Shown one piece after another: positions 1 to 5,886 of a stretch of DNA of 5,999 bases. Below the pieces are notes generated by a model. That model did no database searches. It was not told the DNA's origin and saw only the letters and a list, made by a program, of their open reading frames with translations. How positions within the stretch are numbered: position 1 is the stretch's first letter; each line of letters starts with the position of its first letter. Position numbers and translations under genes: made by a program. Origin of the DNA: Candidatus Competibacteraceae bacterium (GTDB taxonomy: Bacteria; Pseudomonadota; Gammaproteobacteria; Competibacterales; Competibacteraceae); NCBI GenBank assembly GCA_020445045.1, contig JAGRHI010000135.1:1-5999 (forward strand), given 5' to 3'.

Positions 1-896
1 CCAATCCGGGGCCGCTGAGCAACGAGGAAATGGCCCGGCTGTTCCGCGAGATCATGTCGGCCTGTCTGGCGCTGGAAGAGCCGCTACGCATCGCCTTTCT
101 CGGCCCGGAAGGAACCTTTACCCAGGCGGCGGCGCTCAAGCACTTCGGCAAGTCCATTCACAGCATCCCCTTGCGAGCCATCGATGAGGTGTTCCGCGAG
201 GTCGAGGCCGGCTCCGCCGACTATGGCGTGGTGCCGGTGGAAAATTCCACCGAGGGGGTGGTCAACCATACCTTGGATATGTTCCTGCAATCGCCGCTGC
301 GGGTCTGCGGCGAGGTGCAGATCCGCATCAACCATCATCTGATCACCCGCGCCATCGATCTGATGGCCATTCGCCGCATTTATTCCCACCGGCAGTCGCT
401 GGCCCAGTGCCGCGAATGGCTGGACGCGAATTTGCCTCGAGTCGAACAGATCGAGGCGAGCAGCAACGGCGAGGCGGCGTTGCGGGTGCGCGACGAAGCA
501 GACGCGGCGGCGATCGCTGGCCAGTGCGCGGCAGACATCTATCAATTGCCGACCCTGGTGCGCAACATCGAGGACGAGCCGAACAACACCACCCGTTTCC
601 TGATCATCGGCACCCAGCCGATCGCCCCGTCCGGCGACGACAAGACCGCGCTGCTGGTGGCTTCGCTCAATCGGCCCGGCGCGCTATTCAATCTGCTGGA
701 GCCACTGGCCCGGAACAAGGTCAGCATGAACCGTATCGAGTCGCGGCCCTCGCGGCGTGGCATGTGGGATTACGTGTTCTTCATCGATCTGGATGGCCAT
801 GCCCAGGACGAGCCAGTGGCCAGCACGCTCACCGAACTGCGCGAGCAGGCCAGCCTGTTTCGGGTGCTGGGCTCATATCCGAAGGGTGTGCTTTGA
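1..896 (+). CDS. pheA: Chorismate mutase / prephenate dehydratase (P-protein), 3' part, truncated by window start
   Basis: Cytosolic enzyme of phenylalanine synthesis: an AroQ-type chorismate mutase domain makes prephenate and a dehydratase domain makes phenylpyruvate. The reading frame is open to the left edge. Residues ahead of the first in-frame ATG (position 30) read NPGPLSNEEMARLF, typical of the end of the mutase domain and its linker in proteobacterial P-proteins, so that ATG is internal and the true start lies upstream. The dehydratase domain begins with GPEGTFT (102-122), followed by VPVENSTEGVV (from 231) and the catalytic TRF triplet (591-599). A C-terminal ACT domain shows RPGALF (672-689) and ESRP (738-749), the GAL and ESRP motifs linked to allosteric phenylalanine binding, so feedback inhibition by Phe is expected. 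The gene ends with TGA at 894-896. Only the N-terminal mutase domain is missing from view. Confidence 0.96.
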   Translation, partial: NPGPLSNEEMARLFREIMSACLALEEPLRIAFLGPEGTFTQAAALKHFGKSIHSIPLRAIDEVFREVEAGSADYGVVPVENSTEGVVNHTLDMFLQSPLRVCGEVQIRINHHLITRAIDLMAIRRIYSHRQSLAQCREWLDANLPRVEQIEASSNGEAALRVRDEADAAAIAGQCAADIYQLPTLVRNIEDEPNNTTRFLIIGTQPIAPSGDDKTALLVASLNRPGALFNLLEPLARNKVSMNRIESRPSRRGMWDYVFFIDLDGHAQDEPVASTLTELREQASLFRVLGSYPKGVL

Positions 897-914
897 GGTC
901 GGCGGGCGGCGACC
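897..914 (+). terminator. Weak hairpin plus T-run after pheA (possible leaky terminator)
   Basis: Directly after the pheA stop, GGTCG (897-901) can pair with CGACC (910-914) around an 8-base loop, and five Ts follow at 919-923 after a four-base spacer (CTGA). The stem has only five pairs and is not tightly joined to the T-run, so this is at most a weak terminator or pause site. The rest of the 139-base gap up to hisC (915-1035) shows no gene and no convincing promoter. Confidence 0.25.
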
Positions 915-1035
915 CTGATTTTTCCTTCCTGGATTCGGGGGGATCGGCGTGTGGCGTCGAAGTGGTTTGAACGGGGCAGTGCTTCATTGCCTTGGTACGA
1001 GCAGCGATCCGCAAACTCAAAGGAACTCATTTTCC

Positions 1036-2160
1036 ATGTCCTGCGATTTCCTCTCTCTCGCCGCTCCCGGCGTGCGCACCCTGCAACCCTATCAGCCCGG
1101 TAAGCCGGAGAGCGAATTGCGCCGGGAATATGGCCTGAGCGACATCGTCAAGCTGGCGTCCAACGAGAATCCGCTCGGTCCCAGCCCCAAGGCCATGACC
1201 GCTGTGCGGGAAGCGCTGGGTGATCTGGCCCGCTACCCCGACGGCAACGGCTTCGAGCTTAAAGCGGCGCTGTCCGCCAAACTCGGTATCCCGACTTCGG
1301 CGTTGACGCTCGGCAACGGTTCCAACGATGTGCTGGAACTGGTGGCGCGGGCCTTTCTGACGCCTGGGCACGAGGCGATATTTTCCGAACACGCATTTGC
1401 CGTCTATCCCATCGTCACCCAGGCCATCGGCGCGACCGCGCGCGTCGCCAAGGCCAATCCGCCCGGCCACGCCATGCCCCACGGTCACGATCCGGCGGCC
1501 ATGCTGGCGCTGATCAGTGATCGGACTCGGGTGATGTTTATCGCCAATCCCAACAATCCCACCGGCACCTGGTTGAAAACGGCGGAACTGGAAGCCTTGC
1601 TGGAAGCTGTGCCCGAACGGGTCATTATGGTGGTGGACGAGGCGTATAGCGAATACGTCGAGACCGAGGCGGACTGTCCCAGTGCCCTGCGCTGGCTCGA
1701 CCGTTTCCCCAATCTTGTTGTCACCCGCACTTTCTCCAAGGCTTACGGTTTGGCCGGGTTGCGGGTCGGGTACGCGGTTTCCCATCCTCAGGTGGCCGAT
1801 CTGCTGAACCGGGTACGCCAACCGTTCAACGTCAATAGCCTGGCGCTGGTCGCGGCGGCGGCGGCGCTGGATGATGTCGCGCACTTGGAGCGCGGTCGGG
1901 CGGTCAATCGCGCTGGCATGAAGCAATTGCGGGACGCTTGCCGGCAATGGGGTCTGAGCTGGCTGCCATCGGTCGGCAACTTCCTGTGCGTGGATCTGGG
2001 CCAGCCGGGACGGGAGGTATTCGTGGAATTGCTGAAGCGCGGCGTCATTGCCCGTCCGGTGGACAACTACGGCTTGCCGCGCCATCTGCGGATCAGCATC
2101 GGCACCGAAGCGGAAAACGCGCGCTGGATCGAAGCCATGCACGACATATTGCGAGGTTGA
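1036..2160 (+). CDS. hisC: Histidinol-phosphate aminotransferase
   Basis: PLP-dependent fold type I aminotransferase of 374 residues, normal for HisC; it transfers an amino group from glutamate to imidazole acetol phosphate in histidine synthesis. I chose ATG 1036 over the in-frame ATG at 949 because the protein then begins MSCDFLSLAAPGV, the usual start of proteobacterial HisC, and because AAAGGAA (1019-1025) stands ahead of it at a slightly long spacing. Visible motifs are SNENPLGPSP near the N-terminus, NPNNPTG (N171-G177), DEAY with the PLP-pyridine aspartate D201, SKAYGLAGLRVGY with the Schiff-base lysine K235, and LRISIG with the substrate-carboxylate arginine R352. Its place between pheA and tyrA suggests that it may also transaminate phenylpyruvate or hydroxyphenylpyruvate; that is inference. 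It ends one base before tyrA. Confidence 0.95.
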   Translation: MSCDFLSLAAPGVRTLQPYQPGKPESELRREYGLSDIVKLASNENPLGPSPKAMTAVREALGDLARYPDGNGFELKAALSAKLGIPTSALTLGNGSNDVLELVARAFLTPGHEAIFSEHAFAVYPIVTQAIGATARVAKANPPGHAMPHGHDPAAMLALISDRTRVMFIANPNNPTGTWLKTAELEALLEAVPERVIMVVDEAYSEYVETEADCPSALRWLDRFPNLVVTRTFSKAYGLAGLRVGYAVSHPQVADLLNRVRQPFNVNSLALVAAAAALDDVAHLERGRAVNRAGMKQLRDACRQWGLSWLPSVGNFLCVDLGQPGREVFVELLKRGVIARPVDNYGLPRHLRISIGTEAENARWIEAMHDILRG

Positions 2161-2161
2161 T

Positions 2162-3040
2162 ATGGCGACGGAGCAACCGTTGATCCAGCGCTTGTGCGTG
2201 ATCGGTGTCGGCCTGATCGGCGGGTCGTTGGCCCGCGCGCTCAGGCAGGCCGGCGAAGTGGGCGAGGTGGTCGGTTCCGGGCGTGGCGAGGACAATCTGC
2301 GCGCCGCCGTGCGGTTGGGCGTGATAGACCGCTATGACACCGATCCCATTCGCGCGGTGGCCGATGCCGATGTGGTGGTCATCGCCGTGCCGTTGGGCGC
2401 CATCGAACCGGTGTTGCGCGCCATCGTCCCGCATTTGGCCCCCGCCGCGGTGGTGACCGATGTCGGCAGCGCCAAGGGCAGCGTGGTGGCGGACGTCGAG
2501 CGGATTTACGGCCATGTCCCGCCGCGTTTCGTGCCTGGCCATCCCATCGCCGGCACCGAGCAGAGCGGGGTGGAGGCGTCGTTCGCCACCCTGTTTCAAG
2601 GCCGGCGGGTGATCCTGACCCCGCTGGCGGAAACCGCCGCCGCTTCGCATCATCTGATCAGGCGGATGTGGGAGTTGACCGGCGCCGAGGTGGTGGACAT
2701 GGGCGTGCGCCATCATGACGCGGTGCTGGCCGCCACCAGCCACTTGCCGCATATGCTGGCCTACACCCTGGTCGATACCCTGGCGCGGCTCGACGACCGG
2801 GCGGAGATTTTTCGCTACGCCGCCGGCGGCTTCCGCGATTTCAGCCGCATTGCGTCCAGCGACCCGAAAATGTGGCACGATATCTGTGTGGCCAACCGTG
2901 AGCAATTGCTGGAGATGATCGCGCTGTTCAGTACTGATCTGGCGCGGCTGGCCGAGGCGATCCGCGCCGACGACCGCGCCGCTGTTCTTGCCATGTTCCA
3001 GCGGGCCAAGCGCGCCCGCGATAACCTGTATCTGGAGTAA
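2162..3040 (+). CDS. tyrA: Prephenate (or cyclohexadienyl) dehydrogenase
   Basis: Cytosolic oxidative decarboxylase that turns prephenate into 4-hydroxyphenylpyruvate for tyrosine synthesis; whether it also accepts arogenate cannot be read from sequence. The product is 292 residues, a stand-alone dehydrogenase with no chorismate mutase domain, no ACT domain and no fused AroA. The start ATG is one base after the hisC stop, with GAGG (2153-2156) five bases ahead of it, so translational coupling is likely. The N-terminal Rossmann motif is GVGLIGGS (G15-S22). The catalytic-domain motifs are GHPIAGTEQSG with H127, TSHLPHML with H194, and GGFRDFSRIASSDP with R229, the arginine family members use for prephenate. 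The loop after the second beta strand (GSGRGEDN, from G38) lacks the aspartate usual in NAD-specific enzymes. The first 37 or so codons of the longer open frame upstream overlap hisC and are not TyrA-like. Confidence 0.95.
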   Translation: MATEQPLIQRLCVIGVGLIGGSLARALRQAGEVGEVVGSGRGEDNLRAAVRLGVIDRYDTDPIRAVADADVVVIAVPLGAIEPVLRAIVPHLAPAAVVTDVGSAKGSVVADVERIYGHVPPRFVPGHPIAGTEQSGVEASFATLFQGRRVILTPLAETAAASHHLIRRMWELTGAEVVDMGVRHHDAVLAATSHLPHMLAYTLVDTLARLDDRAEIFRYAAGGFRDFSRIASSDPKMWHDICVANREQLLEMIALFSTDLARLAEAIRADDRAAVLAMFQRAKRARDNLYLE

Positions 3041-3047
3041 TGAGGCC

Positions 3048-3614
3048 ATGAACGCGGTTCTGGACTGGCTACCCCGGCATCGCTTGACGGTGGCGGACTA
3101 TCACCGGATGGGCATGACGGGCGTTTTGGCGGAAGACGCCCATGTGGAATTGATCGAAGGGGAAATCTTCGATATGGCGCCGATTGGCAGTTTGCACGCG
3201 GGGACGGTCAGTTACCTGTCCCGATTGTGGGTACGGGCGATCGGAGATCGGGCGATCGTTTGGATACAGAACCCAGTGGCACTCGATCAATGCTCCGAAC
3301 CAGAGCCCGATGTGGCACTATTGCGGCCTCGCGCCGATTTCTATAAAACGCGCCATCCTCAAGCTAGTGATGTGCTGCTGATCATTGAAGTGGCCGATTC
3401 CTCGCTGCGCTACGATCGAGAAGTCAAGCTGCCGTTGTATGCGCGGCATGGCATTGCCGAAGTCTGGATCGTCGATCTGGTTCTAAACGTTGTGGATGTA
3501 CATCGTCAGCCGCAAGCGGATCGCTATCGAGAGTCGCTGCGTCTGAGTCCGCCCATACGACTAGCTCCACTGGCCTTCCCGGATCTCGACCTCGATCTGC
3601 GCGACCTGTTTTGA
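3048..3614 (+). CDS. Uma2 family (DUF820) restriction-endonuclease-fold protein
   Basis: A 188-residue protein matching the Uma2/DUF820 family, which has a PD-(D/E)xK-like nuclease fold; the cellular role of these proteins is not established. Motifs in order: LTVADYHRMG near the N-terminus, VELIEGEI (residues 33-40), QNPVALD, SEPEPDVALLRP with D88, IIEVADSSLRYDREVKLPLY with E114, D117 and K127, and then the AEVWIVDL strand. D88, E114 and K127 are the likely metal-site and catalytic set, so the protein looks intact. The start at 3048 lies seven bases after the tyrA stop, with GGAG (3034-3037) ten bases ahead, and gives the usual family N-terminus. G+C is lower than next door: about 55% at 3241-3300 and 53% at 3361-3420, against 70% at 2401-2460 in tyrA and 65% at 3721-3780 in aroA. 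This suggests later acquisition. There is no known link to aromatic synthesis. Confidence 0.9.
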   Translation: MNAVLDWLPRHRLTVADYHRMGMTGVLAEDAHVELIEGEIFDMAPIGSLHAGTVSYLSRLWVRAIGDRAIVWIQNPVALDQCSEPEPDVALLRPRADFYKTRHPQASDVLLIIEVADSSLRYDREVKLPLYARHGIAEVWIVDLVLNVVDVHRQPQADRYRESLRLSPPIRLAPLAFPDLDLDLRDLF

Positions 3615-3660
3615 TCCGATTCGCACCGCCATTCAACTCAATCTCCGATCCAAGATTCCC

Positions 3661-4980
3661 ATGACCGACCTGACCTTTACCGTAGAACCCGGCGGCGCGT
3701 TGCGTGGGCGCTTGCGGGTGCCCGGCGACAAATCGATTTCTCACCGCGCCATCATGCTCGGCGCGTTGGCCGAGGGCATGACCGCCGTGACCGGTTTTCT
3801 GGAAGGCGAGGATTGTCTGGCGACGTTGCGGGTTTTCCACGCCATGGGTGTGCGCATCGACGGCCCGGACCAGGGCCGTGTGACCGTGCATGGCGTTGGC
3901 CTGCACGGCTTGCGCGCGCCGACTGGCACACTGGACATGGGTAATTCCGGCACCTCGATGCGCTTGATGAGCGGCCTTCTGGCCGGGCAGGCTTTCGACA
4001 CGGTGCTGTCCGGCGATGCTTCGCTCAACCGCCGGCCGATGCGGCGGGTGACGGAACCGCTGGCGCTCATGGGCGCGCGTATCGAAGCCACCGAATCAGG
4101 CACCGCGCCATTGCGGATGCATGGTGGCCAGCGCTTGACCGGTATCGATTATTCACTGCCGGTGGCCAGCGCCCAGGTCAAGTCCTGCCTGCTGCTGGCT
4201 GGGCTCTACGCTGCGGGCGTCACCCGGATCACCGAGCCGGCGCCGACTCGCGACCATACCGAACGCATGCTGGCAGGGTTCGGCTATCCGCTGGCGCGCG
4301 AGGGCGACCGCATCGTCGCGATCGCCGGGGGCGGGAGGCTCGCGGGGACCGAAATCGACGTGCCGGCGGACATCTCCTCGGCGGCGTTCTTCCTGGTCGG
4401 CGCCAGTATCGCGCCAGGTTCCGATCTGCTGCTGGAACACGTCGGCGTCAACCCGACCCGCACCGGGGTGCTCGATATCCTGCGCCTGATGGGGGCCGAT
4501 ATCGAGGTGCTGAACCGGCGACTGGCCGGCGGCGAGCCGGTGGCCGACCTGCGGGTGCGCCACGCGCCGCTGCATGGCGTCCGCATCCCCGAGGATTTGG
4601 TGCCGTTGGCCATCGACGAATTTCCCGCATTGTTTATCGCCGCCGCCTGCGCCAAGGGCATCACCGTGCTGACCGGCGCCGAGGAGTTGCGCGTCAAGGA
4701 AAGCGATCGTATCCAGGTGATGGCCGACGGTTTGACGGCACTGGGTATCGCCGCTGGGCCGACCACGGATGGCATCGTCATCCAAGGTGGCGTGCTGTCC
4801 GGCGGCACGGTCGACAGCCATGGCGATCATCGCATCGCCATGAGTTTCGCCATGGCCGCGCTGCGGTCCCGCGATCCACTCTCGATCCGCGATTGCGCCA
4901 ATGTCAATACCTCCTTTCCCGATTTTATGACTTTGGCCCGCGCCGCCGGGCTGAATTTGATGGCGCGGGAGGCGGCATGA
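3661..4980 (+). CDS. aroA: 3-phosphoshikimate 1-carboxyvinyltransferase (EPSP synthase)
   Basis: Sixth step of the shikimate pathway: transfers the enolpyruvyl group of PEP to shikimate 3-phosphate. At 439 residues it is a full-length two-domain enzyme. The start ATG 3661 gives MTDLTFTVEPGG shortly before the conserved VPGDKSISHR. The four motifs used to define class II EPSP synthases are all present: GDKS (residues 22-25), SAQVK (170-174), RDHTE (197-201) and NPTR (264-267). Also visible are NSGTSMR (from N95), LNRRPM, EELRVKESDR and DHRIAMSF. The residue matching the glyphosate-blocking alanine of the CP4 enzyme is glycine here (G97), so natural insensitivity is not predicted from that site. 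No clear Shine-Dalgarno is seen in the 46 bases between the Uma2 stop and this start; the best upstream purines are weak. The 3' end overlaps cmk by four bases. Confidence 0.97.
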   Translation: MTDLTFTVEPGGALRGRLRVPGDKSISHRAIMLGALAEGMTAVTGFLEGEDCLATLRVFHAMGVRIDGPDQGRVTVHGVGLHGLRAPTGTLDMGNSGTSMRLMSGLLAGQAFDTVLSGDASLNRRPMRRVTEPLALMGARIEATESGTAPLRMHGGQRLTGIDYSLPVASAQVKSCLLLAGLYAAGVTRITEPAPTRDHTERMLAGFGYPLAREGDRIVAIAGGGRLAGTEIDVPADISSAAFFLVGASIAPGSDLLLEHVGVNPTRTGVLDILRLMGADIEVLNRRLAGGEPVADLRVRHAPLHGVRIPEDLVPLAIDEFPALFIAAACAKGITVLTGAEELRVKESDRIQVMADGLTALGIAAGPTTDGIVIQGGVLSGGTVDSHGDHRIAMSFAMAALRSRDPLSIRDCANVNTSFPDFMTLARAAGLNLMAREAA

Positions 4981-5672
4981 GCGACGAAGCGCCGGTGATC
5001 GCCATTGATGGGCCGAGCGGGGTTGGCAAGGGCACACTCTGCCAATGGCTGGCGGCGCGGTTGGGTTGGCATCTGCTCGACAGCGGCGCGTTGTACCGCC
5101 TGACCGCGCTGGCGGCGCGGCGTCGTGGGCTGTCGTTGGAAGACGAGGCCCGGGTAGCGGCGGTGGCTGTCGCGCTGGACGCGGTTTTCGTGGCCGACGT
5201 TGCGGGAACTTCACGGATAGTGCTGGACGGTGTGGACGTGGGCGATATCCTGCGCGGCGAAGCCGCCGGTAATGCCGCGTCCCAGGTGGCGGCGCTGCCG
5301 GCGGTGCGCGCCGCGCTGTTGCAACGGCAACGGGATTTCCGCCGCCCCCCTGGTCTGATCGCCGACGGCCGGGATATGGGTACGGTGGTGTTTCCGCAAG
5401 CCGGACTCAAACTGTTCCTGAACGCCAGCGCCGAGGAGCGCGCCCGCCGACGGTATAAGCAGTTGATTGAAAAAGGCATGGATGCTAACCTTGCCGGCCT
5501 TGTTGAGGAGATCGCCGAACGCGACGCTCGCGATGCCCGCCGCGCGGTGGCGCCGCTTAGACCCGCCGCCGATGCGGAAATGCTGGATACCACTCGCTTG
5601 AACGTGACAGAGGTTTGCGAGTGGGCGCTGGCGCTTGCGGTTCGCCGACTGGCGGTAACGGTAATCCCCTAG
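4977..5672 (+). CDS. cmk: (d)CMP kinase
   Basis: Phosphorylates CMP and dCMP with ATP in pyrimidine nucleotide salvage and recycling. The product is 231 residues, close to the family norm. The start ATG overlaps the aroA stop as ATGA, with GGGAGG (4967-4972) four bases ahead. The P-loop is GPSGVGKGT (G12-T20). DSGALYR (D35-R41) and DGRDMGTVVFP (from D130) match the CMP-binding motifs, and RDARDARRAVAPL (from R182) matches the mobile lid with its catalytic arginines. The C-terminal PAADAEMLDTT stretch is also typical. The order aroA-cmk-rpsA is common in gammaproteobacteria, and the four-base overlap implies coupled translation with aroA. An in-frame ATG at 4893 lies inside aroA and is not supported. 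The stop TAG sits in the centre of a 10-base palindrome. Confidence 0.96.
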   Translation: MSDEAPVIAIDGPSGVGKGTLCQWLAARLGWHLLDSGALYRLTALAARRRGLSLEDEARVAAVAVALDAVFVADVAGTSRIVLDGVDVGDILRGEAAGNAASQVAALPAVRAALLQRQRDFRRPPGLIADGRDMGTVVFPQAGLKLFLNASAEERARRRYKQLIEKGMDANLAGLVEEIAERDARDARRAVAPLRPAADAEMLDTTRLNVTEVCEWALALAVRRLAVTVIP

Positions 5673-5675
5673 GGG
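5666..5675. repeat. Perfect 10-base palindrome across the cmk stop codon
   Basis: CCCCTAGGGG reads the same on both strands, and its central TAG is the cmk stop codon. As RNA it could form only a three-pair stem with a four-base loop, and no T-run follows closely enough to call a terminator (TTT at 5676-5678 only). It may be chance. Confidence 0.3.
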
Positions 5676-5744
5676 TTTGGCCTTTACGTCGGCGGCGCCC
5701 TTGGCTACGCTTTGACGTTACCGAATTGACCGAGTGCCGGGACT

Positions 5745-5754
5745 GGGCGCTCTG
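5745..5754 (+). repeat. Direct repeat GGGCGCTCTG, copy 1
   Basis: GGGCGCTCTG occurs here and again, exactly, at 5812-5821, 67 bases apart, both inside the cmk-rpsA gap. The second copy overlaps one side and the loop of the 5807-5833 hairpin. Confidence 0.45.
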
Positions 5755-5770
5755 GGCGCAAGCCCTGAAG

Positions 5771-5790
5771 GTTTCCGCCGTGGCGGAAAC
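5771..5790 (+). promoter_or_regulatory. rpsA leader hairpin 1
   Basis: GTTTCCGCC (5771-5779) is followed after only two bases by its exact reverse complement GGCGGAAAC (5782-5790). In RNA this would be a seven- to eight-pair stem with a small loop. There is no T-run, so it is not an intrinsic terminator. It lies about 100 bases ahead of the rpsA start, the region that folds into regulatory hairpins in Escherichia coli rpsA mRNA. Confidence 0.5.
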
Positions 5791-5806
5791 GCAGTCACTC
5801 GAAACC

Positions 5807-5833
5807 GGTTCGGGCGCTCTGCGTCGCCGAACC
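5807..5833 (+). promoter_or_regulatory. rpsA leader hairpin 2
   Basis: GGTTCGG (5807-5813) is the exact reverse complement of CCGAACC (5827-5833), giving a seven-pair stem with a 13-base loop. An alternative register pairs GGTTC with GAACC and GGCG (5813-5816) with CGCC (5825-5828), leaving one bulged G and an eight-base loop. It is followed by an A-rich single-stranded stretch and no T-run. Confidence 0.5.
5812..5821 (+). repeat. Direct repeat GGGCGCTCTG, copy 2
   Basis: Exact second copy of the 10-base repeat at 5745-5754. It lies within the ascending side and loop of the second rpsA leader hairpin, so the upstream copy could in principle compete for pairing with the descending side. Confidence 0.45.
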
Positions 5834-5851
5834 TCATGCAAACCAACCCGT

Positions 5852-5874
5852 GGCGGCTCGCGCCGCCGGTTTTT
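5852..5874 (+). terminator. GC hairpin plus five Ts just upstream of rpsA (terminator-like, or leader hairpin 3)
   Basis: GGCGGC (5852-5857) pairs with GCCGCC (5862-5867) around the loop TCGC, and after GG come five Ts (5870-5874). This has the form of a short intrinsic terminator, but it ends only 12 bases before the rpsA ATG. It may instead be the third hairpin of a regulatory leader that brings the start codon into place. The short stem and the two-base gap before the T-run make full termination doubtful. Confidence 0.4.
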
Positions 5875-5886
5875 GAGCTATAACCC

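Noticed and set aside
967..972. TTGAAC as a -35 box for hisC
   Set aside because: The sequence 16-18 bases downstream is CCTTGG-like, not a -10 box.
1027..2295. Long open frame on the - strand (422 codons) opposite hisC
   Set aside because: It lies opposite a full, motif-bearing HisC. Its translation is rich in His, Arg, Gln and Gly without recognisable motifs, as expected for an antisense shadow in GC-rich coding DNA.
2093..3049. Long open frame on the - strand (318 codons) opposite tyrA
   Set aside because: Same type of shadow: low-complexity, His/Gly/Arg-rich translation opposite a well supported TyrA.
4448..4630. Small - strand open frame of 60 codons within aroA
   Set aside because: Arg/Pro/Ala-rich shadow with no support and no ribosome binding site argument.
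4153..5214. Open frame on the - strand (353 codons) opposite aroA and cmk
   Set aside because: It crosses two convincing genes on the other strand, and its composition is Pro/Arg/Gly/Gln-rich without any domain pattern.
5712..5731. TTGACG (5712-5717) and TTGACC (5726-5731) as -35 boxes of an rpsA promoter
   Set aside because: Neither is followed at 16-18 bases by a sequence like TATAAT, so I could not support a promoter, although one is likely somewhere in or before this gap.
5879..5884. TATAAC as a -10 box
   Set aside because: It ends two bases before the rpsA start codon and would give a leaderless start inside the gene, with no -35 partner in a sensible place.
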